Shown: positions 36,576 to 45,300, counted from the first letter of the stretch. The stretch: 64,000 nucleotides of DNA from Burkholderiales bacterium (GCA_027493935.1 JAOSJV010000001.1:1178001-1242000), one strand, 5' to 3'. Translations and numbers: made by a program. Notes: generated from the letters alone by a model not told the origin.

Positions 36576-37994
36576 ATGGCCAGACGCTGCAAGGTGGCGA
36601 TCGTCGGCGCCGGCACGGCCGGACTGGCGGCGCTCGCGGTGGTGCGGCGATCGACCGAGGACTTCGTGATCGTCAACGACGGGCCGTACGGCACTACGTG
36701 CGCGCGCGTGGGCTGCATGCCGTCCAAGGCGCTGATCGAGGTGGCGAAGCGCGTCCACCACCGCGCGAGCTTCCCCGGCATGGGGATCACCGGCGGCGAG
36801 CGGCTCGCGGCCGACGTGCCCGCGGTGCTGCGCCGGGTGAGAGGCATCCGCGACGACCTGGTGCGCGGCGTGCTGAAGCTCACCGACGGCCTCGGCGAGC
36901 GCAGCATCGCGGGCCGCGCGCGCCTCGCCGGGCCGCAGGCGCTCGAGGTGAACGGCCAGCGCATCGAGGCCGAGCGCATCATCCTCGCGACCGGCTCGCG
37001 GCCGGTCGTGCCCAAGCCGTGGCAGGCGCTCGGCGAACGCCTGCTCACCACGGACGGGCTGTTCGAGCAGCCCGATCTCCCGCGGCGCCTCGCGGTGATC
37101 GGTCTCGGCGCGGTCGGCGCGGAGATGGCGCAGGCGCTCGCCCGGCTCGGCCTGGAAGTGAACGCGTTCGATGCGCTTGAGCGCGTGGCCGGACTCACCG
37201 ATCCGGAGGTGAACGACGCGGTGCTCGCCGTGCTGCGCGCGGATCTCGCCGGCGTGCATCTGGGCGCGCCGGCCGAGCTCGCCGCAGAAGGCGCCGCCGT
37301 GCGCGTGCGCGCCGGCGGCGCAAGCATGCTGGCCGACAAGGTGCTCGTGGCCCTGGGGCGCCGGCCGAACCTGGACGAGCTCGGGCTCGAAACGCTGGGC
37401 GTTGCGCTCGACCGGCGCGGCATGCCGCCGTTCGATCCGACCACGATGCAGATCGCCGGCATGCCGGTGTTCATCGCCGGCGACGCCGACGGCCACGCGC
37501 CGGTCCTGCACGAGGCGGCCGACGACGGCTGGATTGCGGGTGCCAACACGCTGCGCGACGCGCCGGAGTGCTACGAGCGACGCACCCGCCTCGGCATCGT
37601 CTTCACCGATCCGAACGTCGCGGTTGTCGGGCGGGCGTTCGCCGAGCTCGTGCGCGACGAGGCGGCGATCGGCGAAGCGCGGCTCGAACGCCAGAGCCGG
37701 CTGCGCATGAGCGACGAGGACCGCGGCGTGATCCGCGTCTACGCCGAGCGCGCCTCCGGGCGGCTCATCGGCGCCGAGCTCTTCGCGCCGGGCGGCGAGC
37801 ACCTCGCGCACCTCCTCGCGCTCGCGGTACAGCAGCGCCTCACGCTCGCGCAATTGCTGCGGCTGCCCTACTACCATCCCACGCTCGAGGAGGCGCTGCG
37901 CTCGGCGCTGCGGGCGGCTGCAAAGCAGGTCGCGGGCGCGGGTGGCCCGGACCTCGCCGGCTGCGAGCCACCGGCGGCCGCGGCGCTCGGTTGA
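36576..37994 (+). CDS. Dihydrolipoamide dehydrogenase-like flavoprotein
   Basis: A 472-residue class-I disulfide oxidoreductase: FAD motif VAIVGAGTAGLAAL at the N-terminus, redox pair TTCARVGCMPSK (residues 40-52), NAD motif VIGLGAVGAEMAQALARLG (about 175) and dimer-domain His in YYHPTLEEAL. Cofactor and fold match Lpd, but the GGTC of true Lpd is GTTC here and there is no lipoyl partner gene, so it may reduce another disulfide or quinone. It begins one base after the treT stop. The treT-lpd linkage is seen elsewhere in proteobacteria as far as I recall, but its meaning is unclear. Confidence 0.88.
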   Translation: MARRCKVAIVGAGTAGLAALAVVRRSTEDFVIVNDGPYGTTCARVGCMPSKALIEVAKRVHHRASFPGMGITGGERLAADVPAVLRRVRGIRDDLVRGVLKLTDGLGERSIAGRARLAGPQALEVNGQRIEAERIILATGSRPVVPKPWQALGERLLTTDGLFEQPDLPRRLAVIGLGAVGAEMAQALARLGLEVNAFDALERVAGLTDPEVNDAVLAVLRADLAGVHLGAPAELAAEGAAVRVRAGGASMLADKVLVALGRRPNLDELGLETLGVALDRRGMPPFDPTTMQIAGMPVFIAGDADGHAPVLHEAADDGWIAGANTLRDAPECYERRTRLGIVFTDPNVAVVGRAFAELVRDEAAIGEARLERQSRLRMSDEDRGVIRVYAERASGRLIGAELFAPGGEHLAHLLALAVQQRLTLAQLLRLPYYHPTLEEALRSALRAAAKQVAGAGGPDLAGCEPPAAAALG

Positions 37995-38018
37995 GACGCA
38001 GCCTCCCGGACGAGGACC

Positions 38019-38225
38019 GTGCCTTACGGATCGGTCGCCGAGCTGCCCGCGCCGGTGCGCGCGCACCTGCCGAACGCGGCGCAGGAAATCTACAGGGAGG
38101 CGTTCAACAGCGCCTGGGAACAGTACGCCGGGCGTGCCGACCGCGAGGCGGTCGCGCACAAGGTGGCCTGGACGGCGGTGAAGCGGCGGTTCCGGAAGCG
38201 GGGCGAGCGCTGGGTCGGGAAGTAG
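38019..38225 (+). CDS. chaB: ChaB-family small protein
   Basis: A 68-residue protein starting at GTG 38019, with CGAGGA as a weak ribosome site. The ChaB signature is clear: LPAPVRAHLPNAAQEIYREAFNSAWEQY followed by REAVAHKVAWTAVKRRFRK. ChaB was named as a regulator of the ChaA cation antiporter; its biochemical function is not settled. It follows the Lpd-like gene by 24 bases. Confidence 0.9.
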   Translation: MPYGSVAELPAPVRAHLPNAAQEIYREAFNSAWEQYAGRADREAVAHKVAWTAVKRRFRKRGERWVGK

Positions 38226-38248
38226 ACGCGCGCGTCATTGCACGAAGC

Positions 38249-38289
38249 TTGACCACGATCAATTCGCGGGTGCGCGACCCCGATAGGCT
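38249..38289 (+). promoter_or_regulatory. FNR/ANR-type box with appropriately spaced -10 element
   Basis: TTGAC-CACG-ATCAA (38249-38262) matches the FNR/ANR consensus TTGAT-N4-ATCAA at nine of ten defined bases. Counting from its centre as -41.5 puts the start near 38297 and the -10 at 38284-38289, where TAGGCT is found. This is the class II activator geometry. It would drive the histone-H1-like gene (ATG 38345, AAAGGAAA ribosome site) under low oxygen. Confidence 0.6.
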
Positions 38290-38344
38290 GCAAAGCGCGC
38301 AGGCGTGCGGAACACACGTGCTACTCGACCCGAAAGGAAACCAC

Positions 38345-38779
38345 ATGGCCACCCGAAAGACCCGTCGCAGCAAAGGCAAGCCGCGCAAGACGAGCATCGG
38401 CCGCGTACAGGCCGCGCAGACGCGCGCCGAGCGGTCGCTGCGGCGTGCGGTGCGCACCGGCACGACCGGGGCGCAGGCCGCGGTGGCCGCGGTGCGCGAC
38501 GCCGCGAGCACGATCGTGCATGCCGGCCTGCGCGAGATCGAGGCGGTGGCGACCGCGACGCGCAAGGCGCTGCAGCGCTTTGTCGCCTCGAGCGAGCGCG
38601 CCGCGAAGTCGACCACGCGCAGCGTCACGAAGGCCGCGCGCGGAGCCGCGCGGTCGGCGCAGCGCGCGGCGCGCCGGAGCGGCCGGGCGGCGCAGGCCGG
38701 CGCGGCGAAGCGGGTCGAGCTCGCGGCGCGGCGCGCCGCACGCGCGGCCCGGCGGCGCGTCCGGCGCACTCTCGGCTGA
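38345..38779 (+). CDS. Histone H1-like Lys/Arg/Ala-rich basic protein
   Basis: A 144-residue protein with an N-terminal TRKTRRSKGKPRKTS, a central Ala-rich helix region (about residues 25-85, AAQTRAERSLRRAV, AAVAAVRDAASTIVHAGLREIEAVATATRKALQRF) and a tail of RAAR/RRA repeats. The composition is that of bacterial H1/Hc1- or AlgP-like nucleoid proteins, with a phasin-like middle. It probably binds DNA or polyphosphate; the assignment is by composition only. An FNR/ANR-type promoter precedes it. Confidence 0.75.
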   Translation: MATRKTRRSKGKPRKTSIGRVQAAQTRAERSLRRAVRTGTTGAQAAVAAVRDAASTIVHAGLREIEAVATATRKALQRFVASSERAAKSTTRSVTKAARGAARSAQRAARRSGRAAQAGAAKRVELAARRAARAARRRVRRTLG

Positions 38780-38826
38780 GGCGTCCAGCGGCGCGGAACC
38801 GCTGCGGCGCGCACGCGCGGAGGAAG

Positions 38827-39774
38827 ATGTCGCGATTCGAGAAGATCGCGATCCTCGGCGCGACCGGCCCGACCGGGAAGCACCTCGCCCGCGAGTGGCT
38901 GCGCCGCGGAGCGGCGGTGCGGGTCGTCTCGCGCAGTGCGCTGAACCTCGCGCGCGCCTTCGGTGCGGGGAGCGTCGAGCGGGTGGCTGCGGACGCGCTC
39001 GACGGCGCGGCGATCCGCCGCGCGCTCGCCGGCTGCGATGCGGTGTTCGACTGCATCGGCCTGCCGCTCGAGCGCATCCGCGACCATCCGCCGACCGCGC
39101 GCAACGCGGTCGAGGCGGCGCGCGAGACTGGTGCGCGCCTGGTGCACGTGTCCAGCTACTGGGCCTACATCCCGATCGTACGCACGCCGCTCGCCGAGAG
39201 CCACCCGCGCACCGGCGGTGGGCTCGCGGTGCGGATGCGGCGCGAGGCCGAGGACATCATGCAAGCCGGCGGGGCGGCGGTCGTGAACCTGCCGGACTTC
39301 TACGGCCCCGAGGTCCATCTGTCGATCCTCAATCGCGCCCTCGAGCAGGCGACCGCCGGTCGGACCGTCGAGTGGATCGGCTCGGCGCGCACGGCGCGCG
39401 AGCACGTCTATGTGCCCGACGCGATGTGCACGATCGCCGAGATCGCGCAGCGCGAGGCCGCCTATGGCGAGCGATGGATCGTGCCGGGCGCCGGCCCGAT
39501 CGACCTCGACGGAATGCGCGCGATCGTGCAGCGCCATCTCGGCCGCGAGGTCCGTGTGCGCTCCGCCGGCCGGCTCGCGATGACGCTGCTGGCGCTCCTG
39601 TCCCGGGACGTGCGCGCGCTGCTGGCGCTCGTGCCGACATACGTCGCGCCCATCGCCTACGACGGATCGAAGCTCCGCGGGCTGATCGGCGCGATTCGGG
39701 CGACGCCCTATGCGACGGGCATCCCGGCGACGCTCGATTGGATTGCGGGCCGCGCGCCGGCCGCTTCCGGCTAG
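38827..39774 (+). CDS. NAD(P)-binding atypical SDR protein
   Basis: A 315-residue protein with the N-terminal dinucleotide motif ILGATGPTGKHLAREWLRRGAAVRVVSRS, followed by VFDCIGLPLERI, VHVSSYWAYIP (a Ser/Tyr pair as in extended SDRs) and FYGPEVHLSIL. It resembles NAD-dependent epimerases/NmrA-like sensors. An active-site YxxxK is not obvious, so it may be a redox sensor rather than a catalyst. Its TAG overlaps the stop of the convergent proline-rich gene by four bases. Confidence 0.82.
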   Translation: MSRFEKIAILGATGPTGKHLAREWLRRGAAVRVVSRSALNLARAFGAGSVERVAADALDGAAIRRALAGCDAVFDCIGLPLERIRDHPPTARNAVEAARETGARLVHVSSYWAYIPIVRTPLAESHPRTGGGLAVRMRREAEDIMQAGGAAVVNLPDFYGPEVHLSILNRALEQATAGRTVEWIGSARTAREHVYVPDAMCTIAEIAQREAAYGERWIVPGAGPIDLDGMRAIVQRHLGREVRVRSAGRLAMTLLALLSRDVRALLALVPTYVAPIAYDGSKLRGLIGAIRATPYATGIPATLDWIAGRAPAASG

Positions 39775-39968
39775 CGCCGGCGTCGCGGCGGTTCCTTGAC
39801 CGGCGGTCCGCCGTCCTCCGGCGGCTCGACGGGCGGCTCCTCCGGCGTCGGGTCGTCGACCGGGGGGCGGCGCTCGTGTCCCGGCGGCTCTGCGGGCGGC
39901 GGCTCCGGGCGCGGATCCTTTACTGGCCGGCGCCGGCGCTCGCGCTGTGCGAAAGCGGGAGCGGTCAT
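39771..39968 (-). CDS. Small proline-rich protein, unknown function
   Basis: A 65-residue protein with a basic start (QRERRRRPVKDPR) and repeated PPxEPP motifs, ending KEPPRRRR. A GAGAGGA ribosome site lies upstream of ATG 39968. It is 13 bases downstream of the DUF2254 stop, on the same strand. Low complexity makes homology hard to judge; the frame, ribosome site and spacing support it as a real gene. It may be disordered. Confidence 0.6.
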   Translation of the reverse strand: MTAPAFAQRERRRRPVKDPRPEPPPAEPPGHERRPPVDDPTPEEPPVEPPEDGGPPVKEPPRRRR

Positions 39969-39981
39969 GATCGCGTTCCTC

Positions 39982-41346
39982 TCATCGGTCGACCTCGGGC
40001 GGGCGGACGGCGCCCGCGGCGAGCAGCGCGCCGAGGGCGGTGCGCAGGCGCGTGCAGTACTCGGCCTGGTCGGAGTGCACGGCGAAGCCGCCGCCCGACG
40101 CCTCGTGCAGCGCCTCGACCTGACGCTGCAGCGCCGCGCGGAGTGGCTCTGGCAGGTCGCCGTCGGCGATGGACGCGATCGCCTCCAGCAGCCGGAACAG
40201 CACCGCCGGCGTGCCGCGCGCCGCCTGGCGGATCTGATCGAACGCGGCATCGACCATGCCGCCGTAGGTGAGCGGCACGCAGACGAGCCGCACGCGGCCG
40301 CTCGCGTCGCGCGAGTAGCGCGAGGGCAGCGCGCGCTTGGCGAGCAGCGCGAGCGCCGAGGCGAGCCGGTCGATGCAGTTCAGGGCGGTGTACGGATCGT
40401 TGATCCCGGGCGAGAGCGCGCGCAGCGCCACCTCGACGAGCTGATGGACGGCGAACTCCGGGTCCTGCGTCGACGTTCGCTCGCGCCCGGTGACGAGCGC
40501 GCCGGCGACGCGCGCGGCGAGCGCCGCGTCGACCGCCGTCGCCGGGGAGACCCAAGCGAGCGGCCGTCCGGCGATCAGGAACTGCCCCGGCCGGTGCGCG
40601 AGGCGGATGAGCAGGTCGCGCTCCCGCGCGACCTCGACCAGACCGGCGACGTCGATCGCCTGGACGTACCCCGAGCGCGGCGCCTCGATCGCAAGCTCGT
40701 CGCGTTGTGCCTTCCCGGGCGCGCGGCCCGCTTCCAGCTCGTCGTCCGGCGCCGCTCGGCGCGCCCCCGGCGCGCGCTCCGGGAAGCTCGCGCACACCGA
40801 TTCCTCGAGGTTGCCCGCGACGTCGTCGATCACGTGCGCCGCCTGCACGAACCGCGATACGTGGTGGATGAAATAGATCAGCAGCGCGAACGCGGTGATG
40901 CCCAGCACGACGCCGCCCGCCACAGCGGTCTGCGGCACGAACGCCGCGCCGGCCTCGCTGCGCACCGCGGCGAGCGCGAGCAGGCAGTAGACGAAGGTGC
41001 CGACGAACAAGCCCATCACGACCTGCGTGCCGTTGTGCTGCATGAAGTTGCGCATCAGGCGTGGACCGAACTGCGACGAGGCGGTATTCAGCACCACCAT
41101 CGTGATCGAGAACACGAGTCCGGCGACGGTGATCGCCGAGCCCGCGATGGTGGAGAGCAGGGCGCGCGCCCCTTCGGGTCCGGTGAGGTCGAAGCGCTGC
41201 AGCCCGGCGGCGCCGCGTGCCGGCCCGGCGGCGTCGGTCCAGATCAGTGCGGCGGCGAGCGCGGCCGCGCCGATGCTGAGCAGGCCGGGGACGAACCAGT
41301 AGCTCGCGCGCAGCTGCCCCCAGATGTACGCGAGGCGGGGACCCAT
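39982..41346 (-). CDS. DUF2254 membrane protein
   Basis: A 454-residue protein with four transmembrane segments in the first ~165 residues (WFVPGLLSIGAAALAAALIW, TIAGSAITVAGLVFSITMVVL, GLFVGTFVYCLLALAAV, AGGVVLGITAFALLIYFIHHV) and a soluble C-terminal half. The stretch ASSQFGPRLMRNFMQHNGTQVVMG is the DUF2254 hallmark. The function is unknown. It starts eight bases after the EncFtn-like stop, so it may be in the same operon. Confidence 0.88.
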   Translation of the reverse strand: MGPRLAYIWGQLRASYWFVPGLLSIGAAALAAALIWTDAAGPARGAAGLQRFDLTGPEGARALLSTIAGSAITVAGLVFSITMVVLNTASSQFGPRLMRNFMQHNGTQVVMGLFVGTFVYCLLALAAVRSEAGAAFVPQTAVAGGVVLGITAFALLIYFIHHVSRFVQAAHVIDDVAGNLEESVCASFPERAPGARRAAPDDELEAGRAPGKAQRDELAIEAPRSGYVQAIDVAGLVEVARERDLLIRLAHRPGQFLIAGRPLAWVSPATAVDAALAARVAGALVTGRERTSTQDPEFAVHQLVEVALRALSPGINDPYTALNCIDRLASALALLAKRALPSRYSRDASGRVRLVCVPLTYGGMVDAAFDQIRQAARGTPAVLFRLLEAIASIADGDLPEPLRAALQRQVEALHEASGGGFAVHSDQAEYCTRLRTALGALLAAGAVRPPEVDR

Positions 41347-41354
41347 CCTCGCCG

Positions 41355-41648
41355 CTACTCGTGCGCGATTGGTTTGGCGGTGAACAGGTAGTCGCGCAGC
41401 TCGCCGTCGAACTTCGGAACACGTCGGCGGATCCACTCGAGAACCATCGCCGCGTGCTCCTTCTCCTCGTCGCGGTTATGCGCGAGGATCGCGCGCAACT
41501 CCGGGTCCTTGCACGCATCCACACGCTGGTTGTACCAGTCGACCGCCTCCAGCTCCTCCATCAAGGAGACGATCGCGCGGTGCATGTCGCGGGTCGCGTC
41601 GCTCAGCTCGCCGGCCGGTTCGTGGTAGCCCTCGCTTGCCATCGTCAT
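41355..41648 (-). CDS. EncFtn-like ferritin-family protein, lacks encapsulin-targeting tail
   Basis: A 97-residue two-helix protein that aligns by eye with encapsulated ferritin EncFtn of Rhodospirillum. With the start at 41648, residues E31, E32, E34, W38, E62 and H65 fall at exactly the positions known for metal entry and the ferroxidase centre (MEELEAVDWYNQR, NRDEEKEH). EncFtn makes its iron site at a dimer interface and normally has a C-terminal extension that docks inside encapsulin. Here the protein ends at YLFTAKPIAHE with no such tail, and no encapsulin gene lies in the window. Confidence 0.85.
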   Translation of the reverse strand: MTMASEGYHEPAGELSDATRDMHRAIVSLMEELEAVDWYNQRVDACKDPELRAILAHNRDEEKEHAAMVLEWIRRRVPKFDGELRDYLFTAKPIAHE

Positions 41649-41698
41649 TGCTCCCAGGTTGTGCGTTCGGACGTGCGCGCTGCTCGCGCGCGGCCACA

Positions 41699-42415
41699 TC
41701 ATAGCGCGGCCGGCGCGGACTGCACGCCGGGCCACACGAGCGTCATGCGCAGCGGCAGATGATCGGACGCCGCGCGCGCGCGGGCGTTCGCATGCGTCGC
41801 GAGCGCGCGGCGCAGCGTGCGCGGCTCAACCCAGATGCGATCGAGCGCGAAGAGCGGCCAGCGCGCGGGGAAGGTCGCGGGCGCCGGTGCGCGGCCGAAG
41901 TGCGCGCGCACCCACTGCAGCGTACGGCCCCACAGGAACCACTCGTTCAGGTCGCCCATCAGCACCACCGGCTCGGCCCGCACCGGCGCGAGCAGCCCGA
42001 GAATGCGGCGGACTTGCGACCGCCGCTCGGCCGGCGCGAGGCCGAGATGCGTCGCGATCACGCGTAGGCTGCCGTGCGGCGTGTCGAGTCGGAGGTCGAG
42101 CGCTCCGCGCGGCTCGCGACCCGGCACGCTCAGGTCGACGCGGTTCACCGCACGCACCGGCAGCCGCGTGAGCACCGCGTTGCCGTAATGGCCGGTCTGC
42201 GCGAGCAGCGTGGGGCTGGCCACTCCGGCGCAGCCGAGCGCACGCGCGAAGTCCTCCAGCAAGTCGAGGGCGGCGGCCGGGTGCCACTCGAGCTCCTGCA
42301 GCGCCACGACATCGGCATCGAGCTCGCGCAGCACCGCGAGCACGCGCTGCGGATCGCGCCGTCCGTCCGCGCCGATGCAGCGGTGGACGTTGTAGGTGGC
42401 GACCGCGAGCGCCAT
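41699..42415 (-). CDS. Endonuclease/exonuclease/phosphatase (EEP) family hydrolase
   Basis: A 238-residue EEP-fold protein without a signal peptide. The metal/catalytic motifs are TYNVHRCIG (Asn), LQELEW (Glu), THLGL (His), MGDLNEW (Asp/Asn) and the C-terminal ASDHLPL (Asp-His). EEP enzymes cleave phosphodiesters of DNA, inositol phosphates or sphingolipids. Its ATG overlaps the stop of the upstream PLD-VTT gene (TGATG). That pairing suggests a role in phospholipid head-group turnover rather than DNA repair; this is inference. Confidence 0.88.
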   Translation of the reverse strand: MALAVATYNVHRCIGADGRRDPQRVLAVLRELDADVVALQELEWHPAAALDLLEDFARALGCAGVASPTLLAQTGHYGNAVLTRLPVRAVNRVDLSVPGREPRGALDLRLDTPHGSLRVIATHLGLAPAERRSQVRRILGLLAPVRAEPVVLMGDLNEWFLWGRTLQWVRAHFGRAPAPATFPARWPLFALDRIWVEPRTLRRALATHANARARAASDHLPLRMTLVWPGVQSAPAAL

Positions 42416-44578
42416 CAGGCGCCGCCCGGCTCCGCGGCGTCGCTGCGACCGATGCCGGAGCCGGCGCTGCGCCGCCGGAGCCAGCGGCGGACGGCGACCG
42501 CGCCGGCGACGATCGCCGCGACCACGAATACCAGCGTGACGAGCGTCGCGGTCGAGGGCTCGTGCAGTGCCGCGAGCAGGCGGTCCGCAAAGACGCTGAC
42601 CGCGGCGATGCCGGGCGCCATACCGAGCACCGTGCCGAGGACGAAATCGCGCAGCCGGATGTGCGAGGCGCCCGCGACGAGGTTCACCACGGTGAACGGC
42701 GCCACCGGCAGGACGCGCACCGCCACGACGGCGAGCACGCCGCGCCGCCCGAGCCGGCGGGAGAGGTCGTTCAGCCGCGCGCCGGCCAGCCGACGCACCG
42801 CATCGCGGCCGAGCCAGTGGCCGATGCCGAAGCCGAGCATGGCGCCGCCGAGCGCGCCGGCGAGCGCGTAGGCGAACGCGGCGAGCGGGCCGAATACGAC
42901 GGCGGTGGCGACGATGAGCAGCGTGATCGGCAGCGCAGTGAGCGCGGCGACGGCGTAGGCGCCGAGCACCCACACCGGCGCGAGCGCCGAGCCGCGGATC
43001 GCCGCGCCAGCCTCGGCCAGGCGCTCGCGGTCCAGCCATTCGGCGAGCGGGCCCCAACGCCAGGCCGCGGCGAGGAGGGCGATGCCGACGACGAGCGCCG
43101 CGAACGCGGCGATGCGTGCGCCCGCGCGCGGCTGCTCGGCCGGCGGGACGAGCTCCTCGACGATCTCCTCCGGATCGACCGGTTTCTCCGGATCGATCAC
43201 ATTGGCGTCGGGCACCAGCGCATCGACCTGCGGATCGATCTCGGCGTCGAGCGGCGCGAGACTGCGCGCGCCGCCGCGCAGCGCCTCGATCGCGGCGACG
43301 AGCGAGCCGCATCGGGCGAGCGCGTCGGCGACGTCGTCCGGCGGCGCGCCGAGGTGCTCTGCGAGCAGCCGCGTGCGCAGGGCCGCGATCGCCTCCGCGA
43401 CGCGGGGCTCGTTCGCCTCGATCGCGAGGTCGCACTCGGTGTCCAGCCCCATCGAGCGGTTCGCCAGGTTCGCGGAGCCCACGCGCACCAGCCGATCGTC
43501 GACGATCATCAGCTTCGCATGCAGGTTGATGCAGGCCTCGCCCAGCCCGGCCTGGGTAGGGCAGTACACGCGCAGCCGCCCGTGGCGATCGGTCTCGCGC
43601 AGGCGCCTCACCAGCCGCGCGCGCAGCACCGCCATCGTGTTCTCCTCCAGCCATCCGCCGCCGCGCAGACGCGACACGACGACGATCTGCGGGCCGTCGG
43701 GCTCGGCCAGCCGTGCGGCGAGCGCATCGGCCACCGCCGCGGACGTGAAGTACTGGTTCTCGATGTAGATCGACCGGCGCGCCGCCCGGATCGCGTCGAG
43801 GTACAGTCGCTTGACCTCCTCGACGCCCTCGCGCTCCCGGTAGGGCGGCGCGGTACGCGCGATGCCGACCTCGACGTCGGTGACGTCGGGACGGATCGTA
43901 TCGGGCCACGGATCCGCGGCGGGGGCGCACGGGGCGGGGTGCGGCTCGCCGCCGGTGGCGCGGCGCCAGCGCGTGCGCGCGAGCTCGCCGAGCGCGGCCG
44001 CGGCCTCGCCGTCGACCATGATCTGCACGTCGTGGAAGGGCGCGTACGGCTCGCCGGCCGGGTCGACGCGCCGCGGCTCGTCGGCGCGGTGCGCGGGCGT
44101 GTCCCAGCGGCGGACGGTGAGGTCGAGCCCGCCGACGAATGCGAGCGCGTCGTCGATCACCACGATCTTCTGGTGGTGGGACGCGCCGACCGGATGCCGG
44201 CCGTCGAGATGGAAGTGCAGCCGCCGGTGCGTGCGCCAGCCGAGCGTGTAGATCGGCGGCGAGCTCGCGCTCGAGCGCGTAGAGCATCGCAAAGTCCCAG
44301 CCGAGCACGTGGAGGCGCAGCGTATCGCGGCGCCGCGCGAGCGCATCGAGGAAGTCGCCGAGCGCTGCGGGCCAGCCGTCGTCGCTGCCGCCGGGCGCGA
44401 GCACGGTGCGGCTGTCGATATCCCAGCCGACCACGAAGATCGAGCGCTCGGCGCGCGCGGCGGCCGCACGGAACGCCGCGAAGTAGGCCTCGCCGTCGAC
44501 CAGGAAAGCGGCGCGCCGGGCGCGCGCCACGCGCCAGCAATTCTCGCCCGGCCGGAGTATCGGGCCCGCTTCCGCCAT
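42415..44578 (-). CDS. Phospholipase D-like protein fused to VTT (DedA/TVP38) membrane domain, frameshifted
   Basis: A 720-residue protein when repaired. The N-terminal PLD part has both HKD motifs intact: HHQKIVVIDD (about residue 130) and HAKLMIVDDRLVRVGSAN (about 355). After an acidic linker rich in PEE, five or six helices form a TVP38/TMEM64 domain (about residues 490-690) with FGPLAAFAYALAGALGGAMLGFGIGHWLGR. VTT proteins are lipid scramblases/transporters, so the fusion joins phospholipid cleavage or transfer to lipid movement. One base too many at about 44257-44262 separates the start (MAEAGPILRPG...) from the rest. Confidence 0.9.
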
Positions 44579-45180
44579 CAGCGCCGGCGTCCGCCGAACG
44601 GCGGGCGGCCGCGCCAGTAGCGGATCATCAGGAAGCCTCCCACCATGCCGCCGAGATGCGCGAAGTGGGCGACGCCGGCCTGGGTGCCCGAGACGCCGAG
44701 GTAGAGCTCGATGCCGCCGTAGAGCGTGACGAACAACCACGCCGGCAGCGGCACGGGCGGAATGATCAGCATGATCACGCGGCGCGGGAAGTACATGCCG
44801 AACGCGAGCAGGATGCCGAACACGCCACCCGAGGCGCCGATTGTCGGGTAGGGCGGCGCGTGCCCCATGCCCGTCACGACGAGCTGCGCAGCCGCCGCGC
44901 TCAGGATGCACACGAGGTAATAGTTCAGGTAGCGCCGCTGGCCGACCACCCGCTCGATCTCGCTGCCGAACATGTAGAGCGCGAACATGTTGAACAGGAG
45001 GTGCAGCAGCCCGGCGTGCAGGAAGCCGTACGTGACGACCTGCCAGGGCATGAACCCGCCGCCTAGCGGCCACAGCGCGAAGAGCGAGATCAGCGGGCCG
45101 GCCGCGACCTGCACGAGCAGGAACACCACGGCGTTCGCGATGATAAGCGTGCGGGTGACCGGAGGGATATGTGCAAACAT
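44578..45180 (-). CDS. Rhomboid-family intramembrane serine protease
   Basis: A 200-residue six-helix protein. The catalytic Ser is in TIGASGGVFGIL (about residue 120) and the His in HFAHLGGMVGGF (about 172). The N-terminal loop WQVVTYGFLHAGLLHLLFNMFAL with its HxxxN is typical. It cleaves membrane proteins within the bilayer; the substrate is unknown. Its stop overlaps the PLD-VTT start (TGATG), so rhomboid, PLD-VTT and EEP form one coupled unit transcribed from the divergent region at 45181-45389. Confidence 0.92.
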   Translation of the reverse strand: MFAHIPPVTRTLIIANAVVFLLVQVAAGPLISLFALWPLGGGFMPWQVVTYGFLHAGLLHLLFNMFALYMFGSEIERVVGQRRYLNYYLVCILSAAAAQLVVTGMGHAPPYPTIGASGGVFGILLAFGMYFPRRVIMLIIPPVPLPAWLFVTLYGGIELYLGVSGTQAGVAHFAHLGGMVGGFLMIRYWRGRPPFGGRRR

Positions 45181-45271
45181 CGTCGTCGATGGTGCGAGGG
45201 TCCTGCCGGGCGGGTCTGAACGCAACGCCGCGGACGGGATGAGCAGCAGGGCTGGCGCGCCCGAGCCGCGC

Positions 45272-45300
45272 TTGCTTGGCGGCAACGTCGGCTACATATA
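45272..45300 (+). promoter_or_regulatory. Candidate sigma70 promoter of the P-type ATPase
   Basis: TTGCTT (45272-45277) and CATATA (45295-45300) lie 17 bases apart in the 209-base divergent spacer between the rhomboid and P-type ATPase genes. The predicted start near 45307 coincides with the left end of an 18-bp palindrome. The ATPase start is GTG 45390. Confidence 0.4.

Noticed and set aside
36576..37994. Lpd as part of a pyruvate dehydrogenase or glycine cleavage set
   Set aside because: No E1, E2 or GcvH gene is near, and the redox loop differs from the usual GGTCLNVGCIPSK.
38248..38286. Heat-shock (sigma32) promoter CTTGAC ... CCCCGATAG
   Set aside because: The spacing between the boxes is about 24 bases, too long for sigma32 (about 13-17). 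The FNR/ANR reading fits both boxes and spacing better.
41355..41735. Earlier start for the EncFtn-like gene, including an Arg/Ala-rich stretch
   Set aside because: The start at 41648 puts the metal-binding residues at exactly the EncFtn positions; the upstream extension has no family similarity.
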